Source: Bacillota bacterium (lineage in GTDB: Bacteria; Bacillota; Clostridia; Saccharofermentanales; Fastidiosipilaceae). From it: a stretch of 37,193 nt of DNA. The notes below the pieces were generated by a model. That model was not told the origin of the DNA, searched no databases, and was given only the letters and a program-made list of their open reading frames with translations. Made by a program: the position numbers and the translations under genes. Where the stretch lies: NCBI GenBank assembly GCA_030057555.1, contig JASGUU010000008.1:1-37193 (forward strand), written 5' to 3'. Positions 16,217 to 24,202 of the stretch are shown here, one piece after another; within the stretch, counting starts at the first letter, position 1; each line of letters begins with the position of its first letter.

Positions 16217-18049
16217 TTATACATCAGACGGTGTTGTGCCCTCCGTTTCGGACTGCCCGTCCGCCTCGCCGGCAGCCAGCCAGGCCGCATAGGCGGCGTT
16301 ACGGTCGAGCCCGTAGCATTCAACGAGAGTCCGGCGCACGCTGCGTGAATCCTGCCCCGCCCGCCGTGCCTCGAGCAGCCAGTCCCGCCAGGCTGCCGGG
16401 GCGTCCTCTGGTGTTTCCCCTGCAGCCGCGGGCGCGAGGCCCCGTGTCGCGGCCTCCGCACAGCCCTCCAGCACCAGTGTGTATTCCCCCCGCGGCTTCA
16501 CCCGGGCACAGTATTCCAGAGCTTCGGAGACCGTCAGTCGCAGGATTTCTTCGTAGCGCTTGGTCAGTTCACGGGCGAGCAGGATGCGGCGCGCCCCGAG
16601 CCCTGCCTCTTCTATCGCCGCCAGCGTGCGCTCCAGACGATGCGGCGCCTCGTAGAAGAGCAGCGTGCGCGGCTCGGTGACCAGTTCCTGCAGCCGGCGG
16701 CTGCGCTCCGCCGGGCGGCGCGGCAGGAAGCCCTCGAAACAAAAGCGCATGGTGTCGAAGCCCGACGCCGCCAGCGCCGACACCGCCGCCGTGGGGCCCG
16801 GGACGACGCGGACCGCGTAGCCGGCGGCCAGAGCGGCGCGGACGAGCTCGACCCCGGGGTCGGAGATGGCCGGCATGCCGGCATCGGACACCAGCGCCAG
16901 ACTCTCCCCCGCGGCGAGGGCTTCCAGCAGCCCGGCTTCGCGGCTGCGCTGGTTGTGGGCATGATAGGAGATCAGTGGACGACTGATGCCGAGCCTCTGC
17001 AGAAGTACGGATGTGCGGCGCGTGTCCTCGCATGCGATGCGGTCGACGGCGGCGAGAACGGCTCCGGCCCGCGGCGAGAGGTCACCGAGGTTGCCGATCG
17101 GCGTGCCGACGAGATAGAGCGTTCCACCCTCGACAGCGGCTCCGGCTTCGCTCCTGGCGTCCCAGTCGTTCAGCGCGGCGGCGTCCGGTTGTGGCGCTGC
17201 CGCAGGAACGGTCCCCGCTTCGCCGCCGTATATTTCGGCTGCGAGGCCGGTATAGCGCCCCTCCCCGTCCCGCAGCGTGAGTGTCGGCGCGAACTCGAAC
17301 CCCCCCGACCGCCCGTCACGGACCGCCGACAGGAAGAGCAGCGAGGGCGCCGCACCCGGTGTGGGGGCAAGCGGTTGAATCAGGTCGGGCTGCAGCTGCT
17401 GACGGGCCAGTTCCGCGAAAAGCTCCGGACAGCGATGGGGGCGATGCACGAGAAAGAGACGGCCCCGCGGACGCAGGAGGAGGGCGGCGAGGCGGCAGAT
17501 TTCCGCGAAGTTGACAGCCGCCTCCGTACGCGCGATGCGCAGTTCGTCGGACTGTAGAGAAGGATCGGGGGGCGGAGCATTCTCTTCGCGGCAGAAGTAG
17601 GGTGGGTTGACCAGAACACAGTCGTAGATGCCTGGCTTCAGACCATGTTCGGACAGCTGTTCCTCACTTTGCATGAGGCGCATGTCAGCCTCGAGTACCG
17701 CCAGCCGCGATTCAAGACCATTGAGCTCGATATTCCGCCGCATCAGGGCCGCCTGCCGTGGAACCAGTTCAATCCCGAGACCTCTGGCCCTGCCATGTAC
17801 CTCCTGAAAGAGGATGGATACGACACCCGAGTGGCTGCCGAGCTCCACAAAGTGGACGGGAGCCGGAGAGAGACTGCGCATGCGGGCGGCGGCGAGATGG
17901 GCGAGCAGAACCGCATCTTCGGAAAAACGGAAGCCGTCCTGCTTCTGAATCAGACGCAGCCCAGCCCGCTGCAGATCCTCGAGGCTTTCGTCCGGCAACA
18001 GCCTGGGGACCCCGGTCGAAAACAGTCGTCCGGACTGCCCTTCATCCAT
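16217..18049 (-). CDS. rsmI: Fused TrmN6-like and RsmI methyltransferase
   Basis: One continuous frame encodes two RNA methyltransferases. Residues about 30-285 are a class I SAM enzyme of the TrmN6/YabB group, which makes m6A37 in tRNA1(Val), with motif I VELGSHSG (78-85) and the catalytic NPPY (158-161). After a linker at about 286-317, residues 320-540 are RsmI/YabC, the 16S rRNA C1402 2'-O-methyltransferase, with GTPIGNLGDLS (325-335), EDTR (351-354), SDAGMPAISDPG (398-409), GPTA and FYEAPHR (475-481). An extra tail of 80 residues may match the C-terminal domain seen in some RsmI proteins. Residue numbers count from the ATG at 18079. The ATG at 18049 (MDEGQSGRL) is preferred because AGGAGG lies nine bases ahead of it. 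In Bacillus these are separate neighbouring genes (yabB, yabC). Confidence 0.92.
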   Translation of the reverse strand: MDEGQSGRLFSTGVPRLLPDESLEDLQRAGLRLIQKQDGFRFSEDAVLLAHLAAARMRSLSPAPVHFVELGSHSGVVSILFQEVHGRARGLGIELVPRQAALMRRNIELNGLESRLAVLEADMRLMQSEEQLSEHGLKPGIYDCVLVNPPYFCREENAPPPDPSLQSDELRIARTEAAVNFAEICRLAALLLRPRGRLFLVHRPHRCPELFAELARQQLQPDLIQPLAPTPGAAPSLLFLSAVRDGRSGGFEFAPTLTLRDGEGRYTGLAAEIYGGEAGTVPAAAPQPDAAALNDWDARSEAGAAVEGGTLYLVGTPIGNLGDLSPRAGAVLAAVDRIACEDTRRTSVLLQRLGISRPLISYHAHNQRSREAGLLEALAAGESLALVSDAGMPAISDPGVELVRAALAAGYAVRVVPGPTAAVSALAASGFDTMRFCFEGFLPRRPAERSRRLQELVTEPRTLLFYEAPHRLERTLAAIEEAGLGARRILLARELTKRYEEILRLTVSEALEYCARVKPRGEYTLVLEGCAEAATRGLAPAAAGETPEDAPAAWRDWLLEARRAGQDSRSVRRTLVECYGLDRNAAYAAWLAAGEADGQSETEGTTPSDV

Positions 18050-18111
18050 GCTTCTCATCCTCCTCATTTTTTCCGCCATGCTCCTCTTCAGGGCGCCGGG
18101 AATTCGGCGAC

Positions 18112-18147
18112 AAAAAAAGAAAAGCCAGTACTGACTTTTCTTTTAGC
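18112..18147 (-). terminator. Intrinsic terminator of the ferredoxin gene
   Basis: On the minus strand AAAAGAAAAG pairs perfectly with CTTTTCTTTT across a ten-base loop region, and the 3' arm runs on into further T residues (seven in all). It lies about 75 bases past the ferredoxin stop and before the TrmN6-RsmI start. It therefore separates the two genes into different units, or attenuates readthrough. Confidence 0.75.
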
Positions 18148-18222
18148 TGACATGCTTCCATTTGTGTGTCCGCCATGGCAGCGGAAATGTACCGCCGCGT
18201 CCGGCTGGCAGTTCGAAACAGC

Positions 18223-18468
<246 letters not shown>

Positions 18469-18481
18469 TCAGAACGCGTGA

Positions 18482-18511
18482 ATTGTATCACCGCTGTCAG
18501 TATGAGGGCAA
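18482..18511 (-). promoter_or_regulatory. Extended -10 promoter of the ferredoxin gene
   Basis: On the minus strand TTGCCC and TACAAT are 18 bases apart, and TGA directly before TACAAT gives an extended -10. The distance to the ferredoxin ATG is about 89 bases. No gene lies between 18411 and 19049; the remainder of that interval is the 60-bp array B and a terminator. Confidence 0.65.
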
Positions 18512-18611
18512 GTTTTTAGCCTGGAGTCAGCCGTTGCGCCTGTGCTGTGGTTACCTGGCTGACTATTGGTGGCTCGGACCGGGGCAGGGGGCTGATAAAC
18601 CGCAATCGAGG

Positions 18612-18823
18612 CCTTCCCTGGACAATTTTTCCGCTCCTGCCCGCTTTCAGGGGCACCAGCGGATTTTTTGGCCATCCCTGGTCAAATTTTACGCTCCTGC
18701 CCGCTTTCGGGGGCACCAGCGGATTTTTTGGCCATCCCCGGACAAATTTTACGCTCCTGCCCGCTTTCGAGGGCACCAGCGGATTTTTTGTCCATCCCCG
18801 GACAAATTTTACGCTCCTGCCCC
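18612..18823 (-). repeat. 60-bp tandem repeat array B, about 3.5 copies, inverted relative to array A
   Basis: The same unit as at 9173-9352 but reverse-complemented, with an exact 60-bp period (for example CTCCTGCCCGCTTTC at 18635, 18695 and 18755). It starts with a partial copy and ends in CTCCTGCCCC. Copies differ at a few single positions (AG, GG or GA after CTTTC; GGCC or GTCC before ATCC). In two copies one stem base changes A to G, read in the unit orientation, which keeps a G-U pair opposite CTGG. The array lies between the ricT terminator and the ferredoxin promoter. No transposase gene or target-site duplication is visible. Confidence 0.9.
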
Positions 18824-18976
18824 GTGCTGACTCAGAAGTTGTCATCCGAGTCCGTGATGTCTGTACAGCCTCTGGACGTCCGTCCACCAAGCTGCACAGC
18901 CGCGGTCACGTTTGGGGATTTGGCCCTGGTTGACATACAAAACTCCACTATTTGGCCCCGCCCCGATTTTCGAGTC

Positions 18977-19007
18977 AAAAGCGCCGATGCCCATCCGGGG
19001 CACCGGC
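18977..19007 (-). terminator. Intrinsic terminator after ricT
   Basis: On the minus strand GCCGGTGCCC pairs with GGGCATCGGC (ten pairs including one G-U) across a five-base loop, followed by GCTTTTG. The T tract is short (four). It lies 43 bases after the ricT stop codon. Confidence 0.65.
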
Positions 19008-19049
19008 ACTGATTCTAAACAACGACACTCTGGCGCGGAGCGGGGCCGC

Positions 19050-20189
19050 CTAGTTCTCCGCAGACGGCAGCGTGGTCGGATCAATGGGGTGGGGCAGGAA
19101 GCCGCCGGCGGGTTTCCCGGGACCGCGGCGACGACCGCGGCGACGGCGTGACGGGCGCGGGCTCTCTTCGGCTGCGGCGGTGCTCTTCTTCTCCTGCGTA
19201 GGCGGTGCGGGCGGCGCGGGCGGAGACGGTGGCGGAGGCGGCGCGGGCGGCGGAGGCAGCGGTGCCGGGGCGGCGGGACGGGCGGTGGACGCGGCGGGCT
19301 TTGCGTCATCCCGAACTCTTCTTCCGCGGCGCGGTTCCGGACGCTTCTCGCGCTCTGTCTCAGCCTCTGCACTCTGGCGTTCGCCGCGCCCGCTGCGCTG
19401 GTAGTCGAGCTCATCGAAGGCATAGCGGAAGCGCTCCGGGGTCACGGCATTCGGCAGCTCGACCTCGGCGGTTTCATGGAGCAGATCGACGGAGACGACC
19501 CGAACACTGCCACGCGGGCTGCCAACCATGGCATTGACGCGCGGAGCCTGACGCTGGGCCTGCGTGTAGTGCTCGTCCTCGAATTTCAGACAGCACATCA
19601 GGCGGCCGCAGCTGCCGGAGATCTTCGTTGGGTTCATCGAGAGATTCTGATTCTTTGCCATACGGACCGAGACGGGTTCGAAGTCCTGCAGCCAGGTAGA
19701 GCAGCAGAACTCGCGCCCGCAGACGGCTATGCCACCGATCATGCGGGCCTCATCGCGAATGCCGATCTGGCGCAGCTCGATGCGCCGGTGGAAGACCACG
19801 GCCAGGTCGCGTACCAGGGCGCGGAAGTCGACACGACCGTCGGCGGTGAAATAAAAGAGCAGTTTCTGGGCATCAAAGGTGTAGCGGGCATCGACGAGAC
19901 GCATCTCAAGTCCGTGCTCGTCGATCATGTCACGGCAGACTCGGAAAGCCTCCCGTTCCCGCTGGCGGTTTGCCGCGAGCGTCTCGAGATCGTCGTCATC
20001 GGCGAAGCGCAGGATGCGCGGCAGCTGGCTTTCGTCACGTTCGCGGATGACACTGGCGGCAACGGCCGCTTCGAGTCCGTTTTCGGTCTCGACAATTACC
20101 AGATCTCCGATCTGCACGTCGAGCCCGTCCGGGTCATAGTCGATGGTTCGTCCGCCCCCACGGAAACGCAGGGCGATGGCTTCAGGCAT
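19050..20189 (-). CDS. ricT: PSP1-domain protein RicT (YaaT)
   Basis: RicT is part of the Fe-S-containing RicA-RicF-RicT complex that in Bacillus assists RNase Y and phosphorelay functions. The PSP1 core covers roughly residues 1-260, with the cysteine motifs CGREFCC and CGRLMCC and a QNLSMNPTKISGSCG segment. The last 100 residues are low complexity: acidic/basic, then almost pure Pro-Ala, then RRRRGRRRGPGK. This is longer than typical YaaT (about 275 residues), so the tail is an add-on, perhaps for RNA or protein binding. GAGGAG lies ahead of the ATG, which overlaps the holB 3' end by eight bases. Confidence 0.93.
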   Translation of the reverse strand: MPEAIALRFRGGGRTIDYDPDGLDVQIGDLVIVETENGLEAAVAASVIRERDESQLPRILRFADDDDLETLAANRQREREAFRVCRDMIDEHGLEMRLVDARYTFDAQKLLFYFTADGRVDFRALVRDLAVVFHRRIELRQIGIRDEARMIGGIAVCGREFCCSTWLQDFEPVSVRMAKNQNLSMNPTKISGSCGRLMCCLKFEDEHYTQAQRQAPRVNAMVGSPRGSVRVVSVDLLHETAEVELPNAVTPERFRYAFDELDYQRSGRGERQSAEAETEREKRPEPRRGRRVRDDAKPAASTARPAAPAPLPPPPAPPPPPSPPAPPAPPTQEKKSTAAAEESPRPSRRRRGRRRGPGKPAGGFLPHPIDPTTLPSAEN

Positions 20190-21183
20190 GATTCAGCTCC
20201 TCAAACAGCGTGACCAGCAGGTGGGTCATCGCCGTCTCAAAATGTATGTTGTAGTAAAAGCCGCGGCGCAGATCCCGCAGCGTGGCCTCGATATTGATGA
20301 GGTGGCGGCGCTCCTCCTCATCTGCAGTTCCGAGTTTCTCCAGCACCAGACGGCTCAGCCCATCCAGTATAGCCTGACTCGCGTCGCGCCGGCTCTGCAG
20401 CAGGGCGAGCCCGTCCGTCAGCACGCTGGCGAGGCGCCGCGTGCGCAGCATGTGCCACAGTTCGCGGCAGAGCTGGTCGATCAGCGCGCTTTCGGTACTG
20501 ACATCGTCGTCGCCGTCCTCACCCGTCGCCCCCTGCTCAAGGGCACGGTAATTCTTGAGCGCCAGCCCCGGCCGTCCGCGCGCGTCCGCGATCGCGGCCC
20601 GCTGCAGCTCCGGCTCCACCAGCCCGTGTGCGGCCAGCACACGGCCCAGCTCCGCCGCCGTGGCGGGCCCGAGACGCAGCATCATCGAGCGCGAGCGGAT
20701 GGTGGCCAGCAGGTCCTCCGGCCGCACTACCGTCAGGAAGAAGTACGTGCCGGGAGCAGCCTCCTCCAGTGTCTTCAGCAGGGCGTTCTGAGCGGTCTCG
20801 CTGAGGTAGTCGGCCTCGATGAGATAGACCTTCCGTGGGCCAAACTGCGGCCGCATCAGGCTGTCTGTCACGATCTCGCGGCGTACACGCTCTACGGCGA
20901 TCGTCCGCTTCTCCGTCGGCAGACGGCTCAGATGGCGGTAGTCGGGATGGGTTCCGGCCCCGAACAGCCCGCAGGGTCGGCAGCGTCCACAGGCATGGTC
21001 GGTCGTCCGCCCGGTGTCGGCGCAGAGCAGGGCAGCCGCGAGCCAGCGCGCGAGGGTGCGCCGCCCGGAGCCTTCCGCGCCCGAAAACAGAAGGACCTGA
21101 GCGTCCGGGTGGACGCGCCAGGCCTCCAGCTGTTCCCTGACACGGGCCTGCCCAATAAATGGACGATCGAAGTCAGAATCGAT
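20182..21183 (-). CDS. holB: DNA polymerase III delta-prime subunit, apparent AUC start
   Basis: HolB is part of the clamp loader with DnaX and HolA. The product of 333 residues begins at the family-typical DFDRPFIGQ. It has a degenerate P-loop GAEGSGRRT (35-43), four zinc cysteines (54, 65, 68, 71), HPDYRHL, a YLIEADYLSETAQNALLKTLEE block and IRSRSMML (the SRC-like motif lacks Cys). The frame is open right back to the TAG that ends yaaQ and contains no ATG, GTG or TTG before a GTG about 100 codons in (20871), which would remove the P-loop and zinc motif. TAGGAG, overlapping the yaaQ stop, lies six bases ahead of an ATC at 21183, so an AUC start is proposed. A sequencing error at that codon is the main alternative. 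It overlaps ricT. Confidence 0.88.
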   Translation of the reverse strand: MDSDFDRPFIGQARVREQLEAWRVHPDAQVLLFSGAEGSGRRTLARWLAAALLCADTGRTTDHACGRCRPCGLFGAGTHPDYRHLSRLPTEKRTIAVERVRREIVTDSLMRPQFGPRKVYLIEADYLSETAQNALLKTLEEAAPGTYFFLTVVRPEDLLATIRSRSMMLRLGPATAAELGRVLAAHGLVEPELQRAAIADARGRPGLALKNYRALEQGATGEDGDDDVSTESALIDQLCRELWHMLRTRRLASVLTDGLALLQSRRDASQAILDGLSRLVLEKLGTADEEERRHLINIEATLRDLRRGFYYNIHFETAMTHLLVTLFEELNHA

Positions 21184-21192
21184 AGGGCGCTC

Positions 21193-21522
21193 CTACATTT
21201 TTTCGAAGTACTCTACGTTGAGCACAAAGACAGTCGCGCCGCCCACTGTCACCTCGACCGGATACGGAACATAGGAGCCTCCTACATTCGAAGGGGTGAC
21301 GTTGGTGTTGATCGCGGCCTTGCGCGCACTGGAATAGCTGCGGATGATGTCCAGCACCGCCTGCTGCTGCTTGTCTTCCACCACAATCATCAGCGTCGTG
21401 TTGCCGGAGCGCAGAAAGCCACCCGAAGAGTTCAGCTTAGTGACGCGGAAACCGCTCTTGTTCAATTCGGCCATCAGCCGCGGCGTATCCTCGTCGTGCA
21501 CGATGGCGTACAGCAGTTTCAT
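21193..21522 (-). CDS. darA: Cyclic-di-AMP receptor DarA/PstA (YaaQ)
   Basis: A PII-like trimeric signal protein of 109 residues that binds c-di-AMP. Family landmarks are the N-terminal MKLLYAIVHDED, GFRVTKLNSSGGFLRSGNTTLMIVVED and the C-terminal TVFVLNVEYF. The length equals that of the Bacillus and Staphylococcus proteins. The start overlaps the tmk stop (ATGA). The TAG stop is in frame with the following holB. Bacillus has yaaR between yaaQ and holB, which is missing here. Confidence 0.95.
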   Translation of the reverse strand: MKLLYAIVHDEDTPRLMAELNKSGFRVTKLNSSGGFLRSGNTTLMIVVEDKQQQAVLDIIRSYSSARKAAINTNVTPSNVGGSYVPYPVEVTVGGATVFVLNVEYFEKM

Positions 21523-22148
21523 GGCAGATCCTCCCTCAGTATCTCTTGCATCCTGTCGACCACGATAGGGATCGGCTGATCCGCCGCGATCGTCACGATA
21601 CGGTCCGATTCTTCCCGGGCGAGTGCCAGATATCCGGCGCGTACGCGCTCGGCAAACGCCCTGCTCTCTGCATCTATCCGGTCGGGTCCCGCGCCCTCGC
21701 GCCCGACCAGCCGACAGGCCGCCAGCTCCGGATCGAGATCCAGCAGCAGCGTGCGTTGCGGCAACAGCCCGCCCGTCGCAATCCGGTTCACGCGCCGGAT
21801 CATGTCGAGATCCAGCCCGCGCCCCGAACCCTGATAGGCGAGAGTGGAGTCCGTGAAGCGATCACAGATCACCACCATTCCCGCAGCCAGCGCCGGGCGA
21901 ATGACACCTGCCACCAGCTGCGCCCGCGCTGCGGCAAAAAGCAGCAGCTCACAGAGCGGATCCATATCGGCATGACGCGGGTCCAGGAGAATCCTCCTGA
22001 CATCCTCGCCAATCGCTGTTCCGCCCGGCTCACGCAACAGGAGCGTACGGTATCCTTCGTCGACCAGACGCTTATCAAGCGCCCCAATCGTCGTCGTCTT
22101 CCCGCTGCCGTCAATGCCCTCAACGCTGAGGAACAGGCCTTTGTTCAT
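21519..22148 (-). CDS. tmk: Thymidylate kinase
   Basis: Tmk phosphorylates dTMP to dTDP. The chosen start MNKGLFLSVEG gives 209 residues, normal for the family, with Walker A GIDGSGKT (11-18), the REPGGT motif, DRFTDSTLAYQG and a DPELAACR segment. An in-frame ATG at 22178 overlaps the yaaO stop (TAATG) and would add ten residues; it may be used for coupling. The 3' end overlaps darA by four bases. Confidence 0.95.
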   Translation of the reverse strand: MNKGLFLSVEGIDGSGKTTTIGALDKRLVDEGYRTLLLREPGGTAIGEDVRRILLDPRHADMDPLCELLLFAAARAQLVAGVIRPALAAGMVVICDRFTDSTLAYQGSGRGLDLDMIRRVNRIATGGLLPQRTLLLDLDPELAACRLVGREGAGPDRIDAESRAFAERVRAGYLALAREESDRIVTIAADQPIPIVVDRMQEILREDLP

Positions 22149-22177
22149 TCCTTCATTCCCATCTTTTAGTGACCTCA

Positions 22178-23686
22178 TTATACACGACGGCGAGGTTCCT
22201 CCGGGGCTGTTTCGACGAGGGCAAGCCTGCCCTCCACAGCGCCTGATTCCACGAGAACGGCGAGGTCACGGAGCGCCGCGGCGTCGAGGCGCTCGCCGGG
22301 CCAGAGCAGCGGAATTCCGGGCGGATACGGGCGCACGGCAGCAGCGAGCACGGCTCCTGCGCAGGCGGCGGGCGGCAGAAGGCGGCGGGGAATGTCGAAG
22401 AGTTCGGCGGGATGGCAGGCAAAATCCCCCTCCCGCCCGAGCAGCCCGCTCCAGGCACGGTCTCCCGCGACGAGGCAGGCGGCATCCTCCCCGTCGGCGG
22501 GTCCGGCCGTGAGCTCCGCGAGCGCGTCACCGAGCTGCCTGATCTCCCCCGCTCCATGGGCGAAGGAAGGCAGCAGAACCAGACGGCGGTGGTCATGAAA
22601 CTCGATCGCGATGCCGCGCCTGAGCAGGGCTGCGGCGAGGCGATCCGCATCGCCGGCCTCCGTGCAGCCGATCAGAAAGCGCAGGGGGTCACGGTCCGAC
22701 GCCGGCCGGCTCAGACGGATCGGGCCGGCTACGGGAGCCGCCGCCCGCCGGGCCGCAAGCCTCTCGGCGAGCGCGGACCAGGCCGAGATGAGCTCCGCCG
22801 CCCGCGCCGGGGCATGGACAGCCATCCAGGCACGGGCCCAGTCCGCCGTCGCGGCGATCAGGAGCGAGGGACTCGAACCCTGCCAGAGGCTCAGGGCCGC
22901 ATTGACGGCAGATGTCCGTACACGGCCGCTCGCGAGCGCCTCCCGGCTGACATGCAGCAGGGCGGCACCGGTCAGGGCGGGCAGGGTCTTGTGGGCGCTC
23001 TGGATCACGAGGTCGGCACCCTGGCGGAGGGCGCAGTGTGCTCTCAGCCCTGGAACAAAGGCAAAGTGCGCCCCATGCGCCGCATCCACCAGCAGCAGAC
23101 AGTCGTGGCGGTGGCAGACGGCGGCGAGCTGCTGCGTAGGGGCGATGCGTCCGTAATAGTCGGGGCTCGTCACCAGTACCGCGCGGATCCCGGGATCCTG
23201 GCGCAGGAGGGCATCGAGCCGCCCGGGATCAACGGCGGCCGGCAGCGGGCGCTGCCAGTCAGCGGCTGCAGCAGGCTGTGGAAGCAGGCGGAACGGGAGA
23301 TGGAGAAGCGAGACGGTCTGCAGCGCCGCCTGATGGGCGCCGCGCTCAATGGCGATCGTGCCGTGTCGTCCGACCGCGGCCAGAATGGCGGTGCGGATGC
23401 CGAGCGTTGAGCCGCCGGCGAGGAGCCAGCTGCGGCCCGCGCCCCAGGCCTCGGCAGCCAGACGGCAGGCGGCCTCAAGCGCCTCGCCGGGCGCATTCAG
23501 GTCATCGGTCAGAGGGGTTTCGGTGCTGTCGAGGCTCGCCAGACGGGCGGCGAGTTCTGGCGGCCAGGCGCGGCCGGCTGCATGGCCCGGCATGTGAAAG
23601 CCGAGCGCTGCCCCGCTGTCGGCCGCGAGCAGCCGCTCGAGCAGCGGGGCGGACAGCGGATCAGGTCTGGATTCCGGCGTGTTCAA
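22178..23686 (-). CDS. PLP-dependent Orn/Lys/Arg decarboxylase family protein (YaaO-like)
   Basis: A 502-residue fold-type I PLP enzyme. Visible features are FHMPGH (30-35), TDDL (60-63), the phosphate loop GGSTLG (91-96), DAAH with the ring-stacking aspartate (201-204) and the Schiff-base lysine in SAHKTLPALTG (K233). The C-terminal small domain is short, as in YaaO/SpeA-like proteins that lack the flavodoxin wing of the large biodegradative decarboxylases. The position next to tmk is the Bacillus yaaO-tmk order. The substrate (Arg, Lys or another amino acid) cannot be read here. The start overlaps the upstream gene by four bases. Confidence 0.87.
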   Translation of the reverse strand: MNTPESRPDPLSAPLLERLLAADSGAALGFHMPGHAAGRAWPPELAARLASLDSTETPLTDDLNAPGEALEAACRLAAEAWGAGRSWLLAGGSTLGIRTAILAAVGRHGTIAIERGAHQAALQTVSLLHLPFRLLPQPAAAADWQRPLPAAVDPGRLDALLRQDPGIRAVLVTSPDYYGRIAPTQQLAAVCHRHDCLLLVDAAHGAHFAFVPGLRAHCALRQGADLVIQSAHKTLPALTGAALLHVSREALASGRVRTSAVNAALSLWQGSSPSLLIAATADWARAWMAVHAPARAAELISAWSALAERLAARRAAAPVAGPIRLSRPASDRDPLRFLIGCTEAGDADRLAAALLRRGIAIEFHDHRRLVLLPSFAHGAGEIRQLGDALAELTAGPADGEDAACLVAGDRAWSGLLGREGDFACHPAELFDIPRRLLPPAACAGAVLAAAVRPYPPGIPLLWPGERLDAAALRDLAVLVESGAVEGRLALVETAPEEPRRRV

Positions 23687-24138
23687 TCGAGACTGAGGCT
23701 GCGGATCTCGGCCCGTTCGAGCTCGATCTCCTTCTCTATTCTCAGATTGTCGCGTGCAATATCTTCCCAGGTCTCGTGTGCCTGAAGCTCATGGCTCGGT
23801 TCGGCAGGCCGGCGCGTTTCGCCGCTGCGGCGCTCAGCGCGGCGGCTGCGCTCGCTCTGACGTTCCCGCCGCTCACGGCGTTCGGCTGACGTGTCACGGT
23901 TTTCGCGCGGGCTTGTGTCACGCGCCTCGCGCTGGCTCCGGTCTCGCGTCTCCTGCGGGCTTGTGTCACGCGCCTCGCGCGGGCTCCGATCTCGCGTCTC
24001 CTGCGGGCCCGCCTCACGCGTCTCGCGCGGGCTCTGGGCGGCGCCGTCGGAACGGCGGCCACGGCCGCGGCTGCGGCCGGAACGGCGGGGCTGCGAGCGG
24101 CGCTGGTCGGGCTGTTGCTTCTGTTCGGTATCAGTCAT
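23683..24138 (-). CDS. Arg-rich low-complexity protein with 16-residue repeats
   Basis: A 151-residue hypothetical protein with AGGAGA ahead of the ATG. The N-terminus is basic (RRSGRSRGRGRR). Residues about 45-80 carry two near-identical 16-residue repeats starting ETRDRS, followed by RERRERQ-type stretches. The last 40 residues (HETWEDIARDNLRIEKEIELERAEIRSLSLD) look like an ordinary helical segment and are the only part likely to be conserved. It overlaps the decarboxylase gene by four bases, so it belongs to the yaaO-tmk unit. No function can be assigned; RNA or ribosome association is only a thought suggested by the composition. Confidence 0.7.
   Translation of the reverse strand: MTDTEQKQQPDQRRSQPRRSGRSRGRGRRSDGAAQSPRETREAGPQETRDRSPREARDTSPQETRDRSQREARDTSPRENRDTSAERRERRERQSERSRRAERRSGETRRPAEPSHELQAHETWEDIARDNLRIEKEIELERAEIRSLSLD
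23913..24008 (-). repeat. 48-bp in-frame tandem duplication
   Basis: Two copies of a 48-bp unit (TTGTGTCACGCGCCTCGCGC and on, plus strand, at 23913 and 23961) differ at only a few bases. They encode ETRDRSPREARDTSPQ and ETRDRSQREARDTSPR. The period keeps the reading frame, so repeat number can vary without breaking the gene. Confidence 0.85.
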
Positions 24139-24202
24139 CAGGTTCTCCTGTTGCCGCGGGGGCGGGTGGGGCTTTGCATGGAAGAAATACTAGCACAGCC
24201 CT

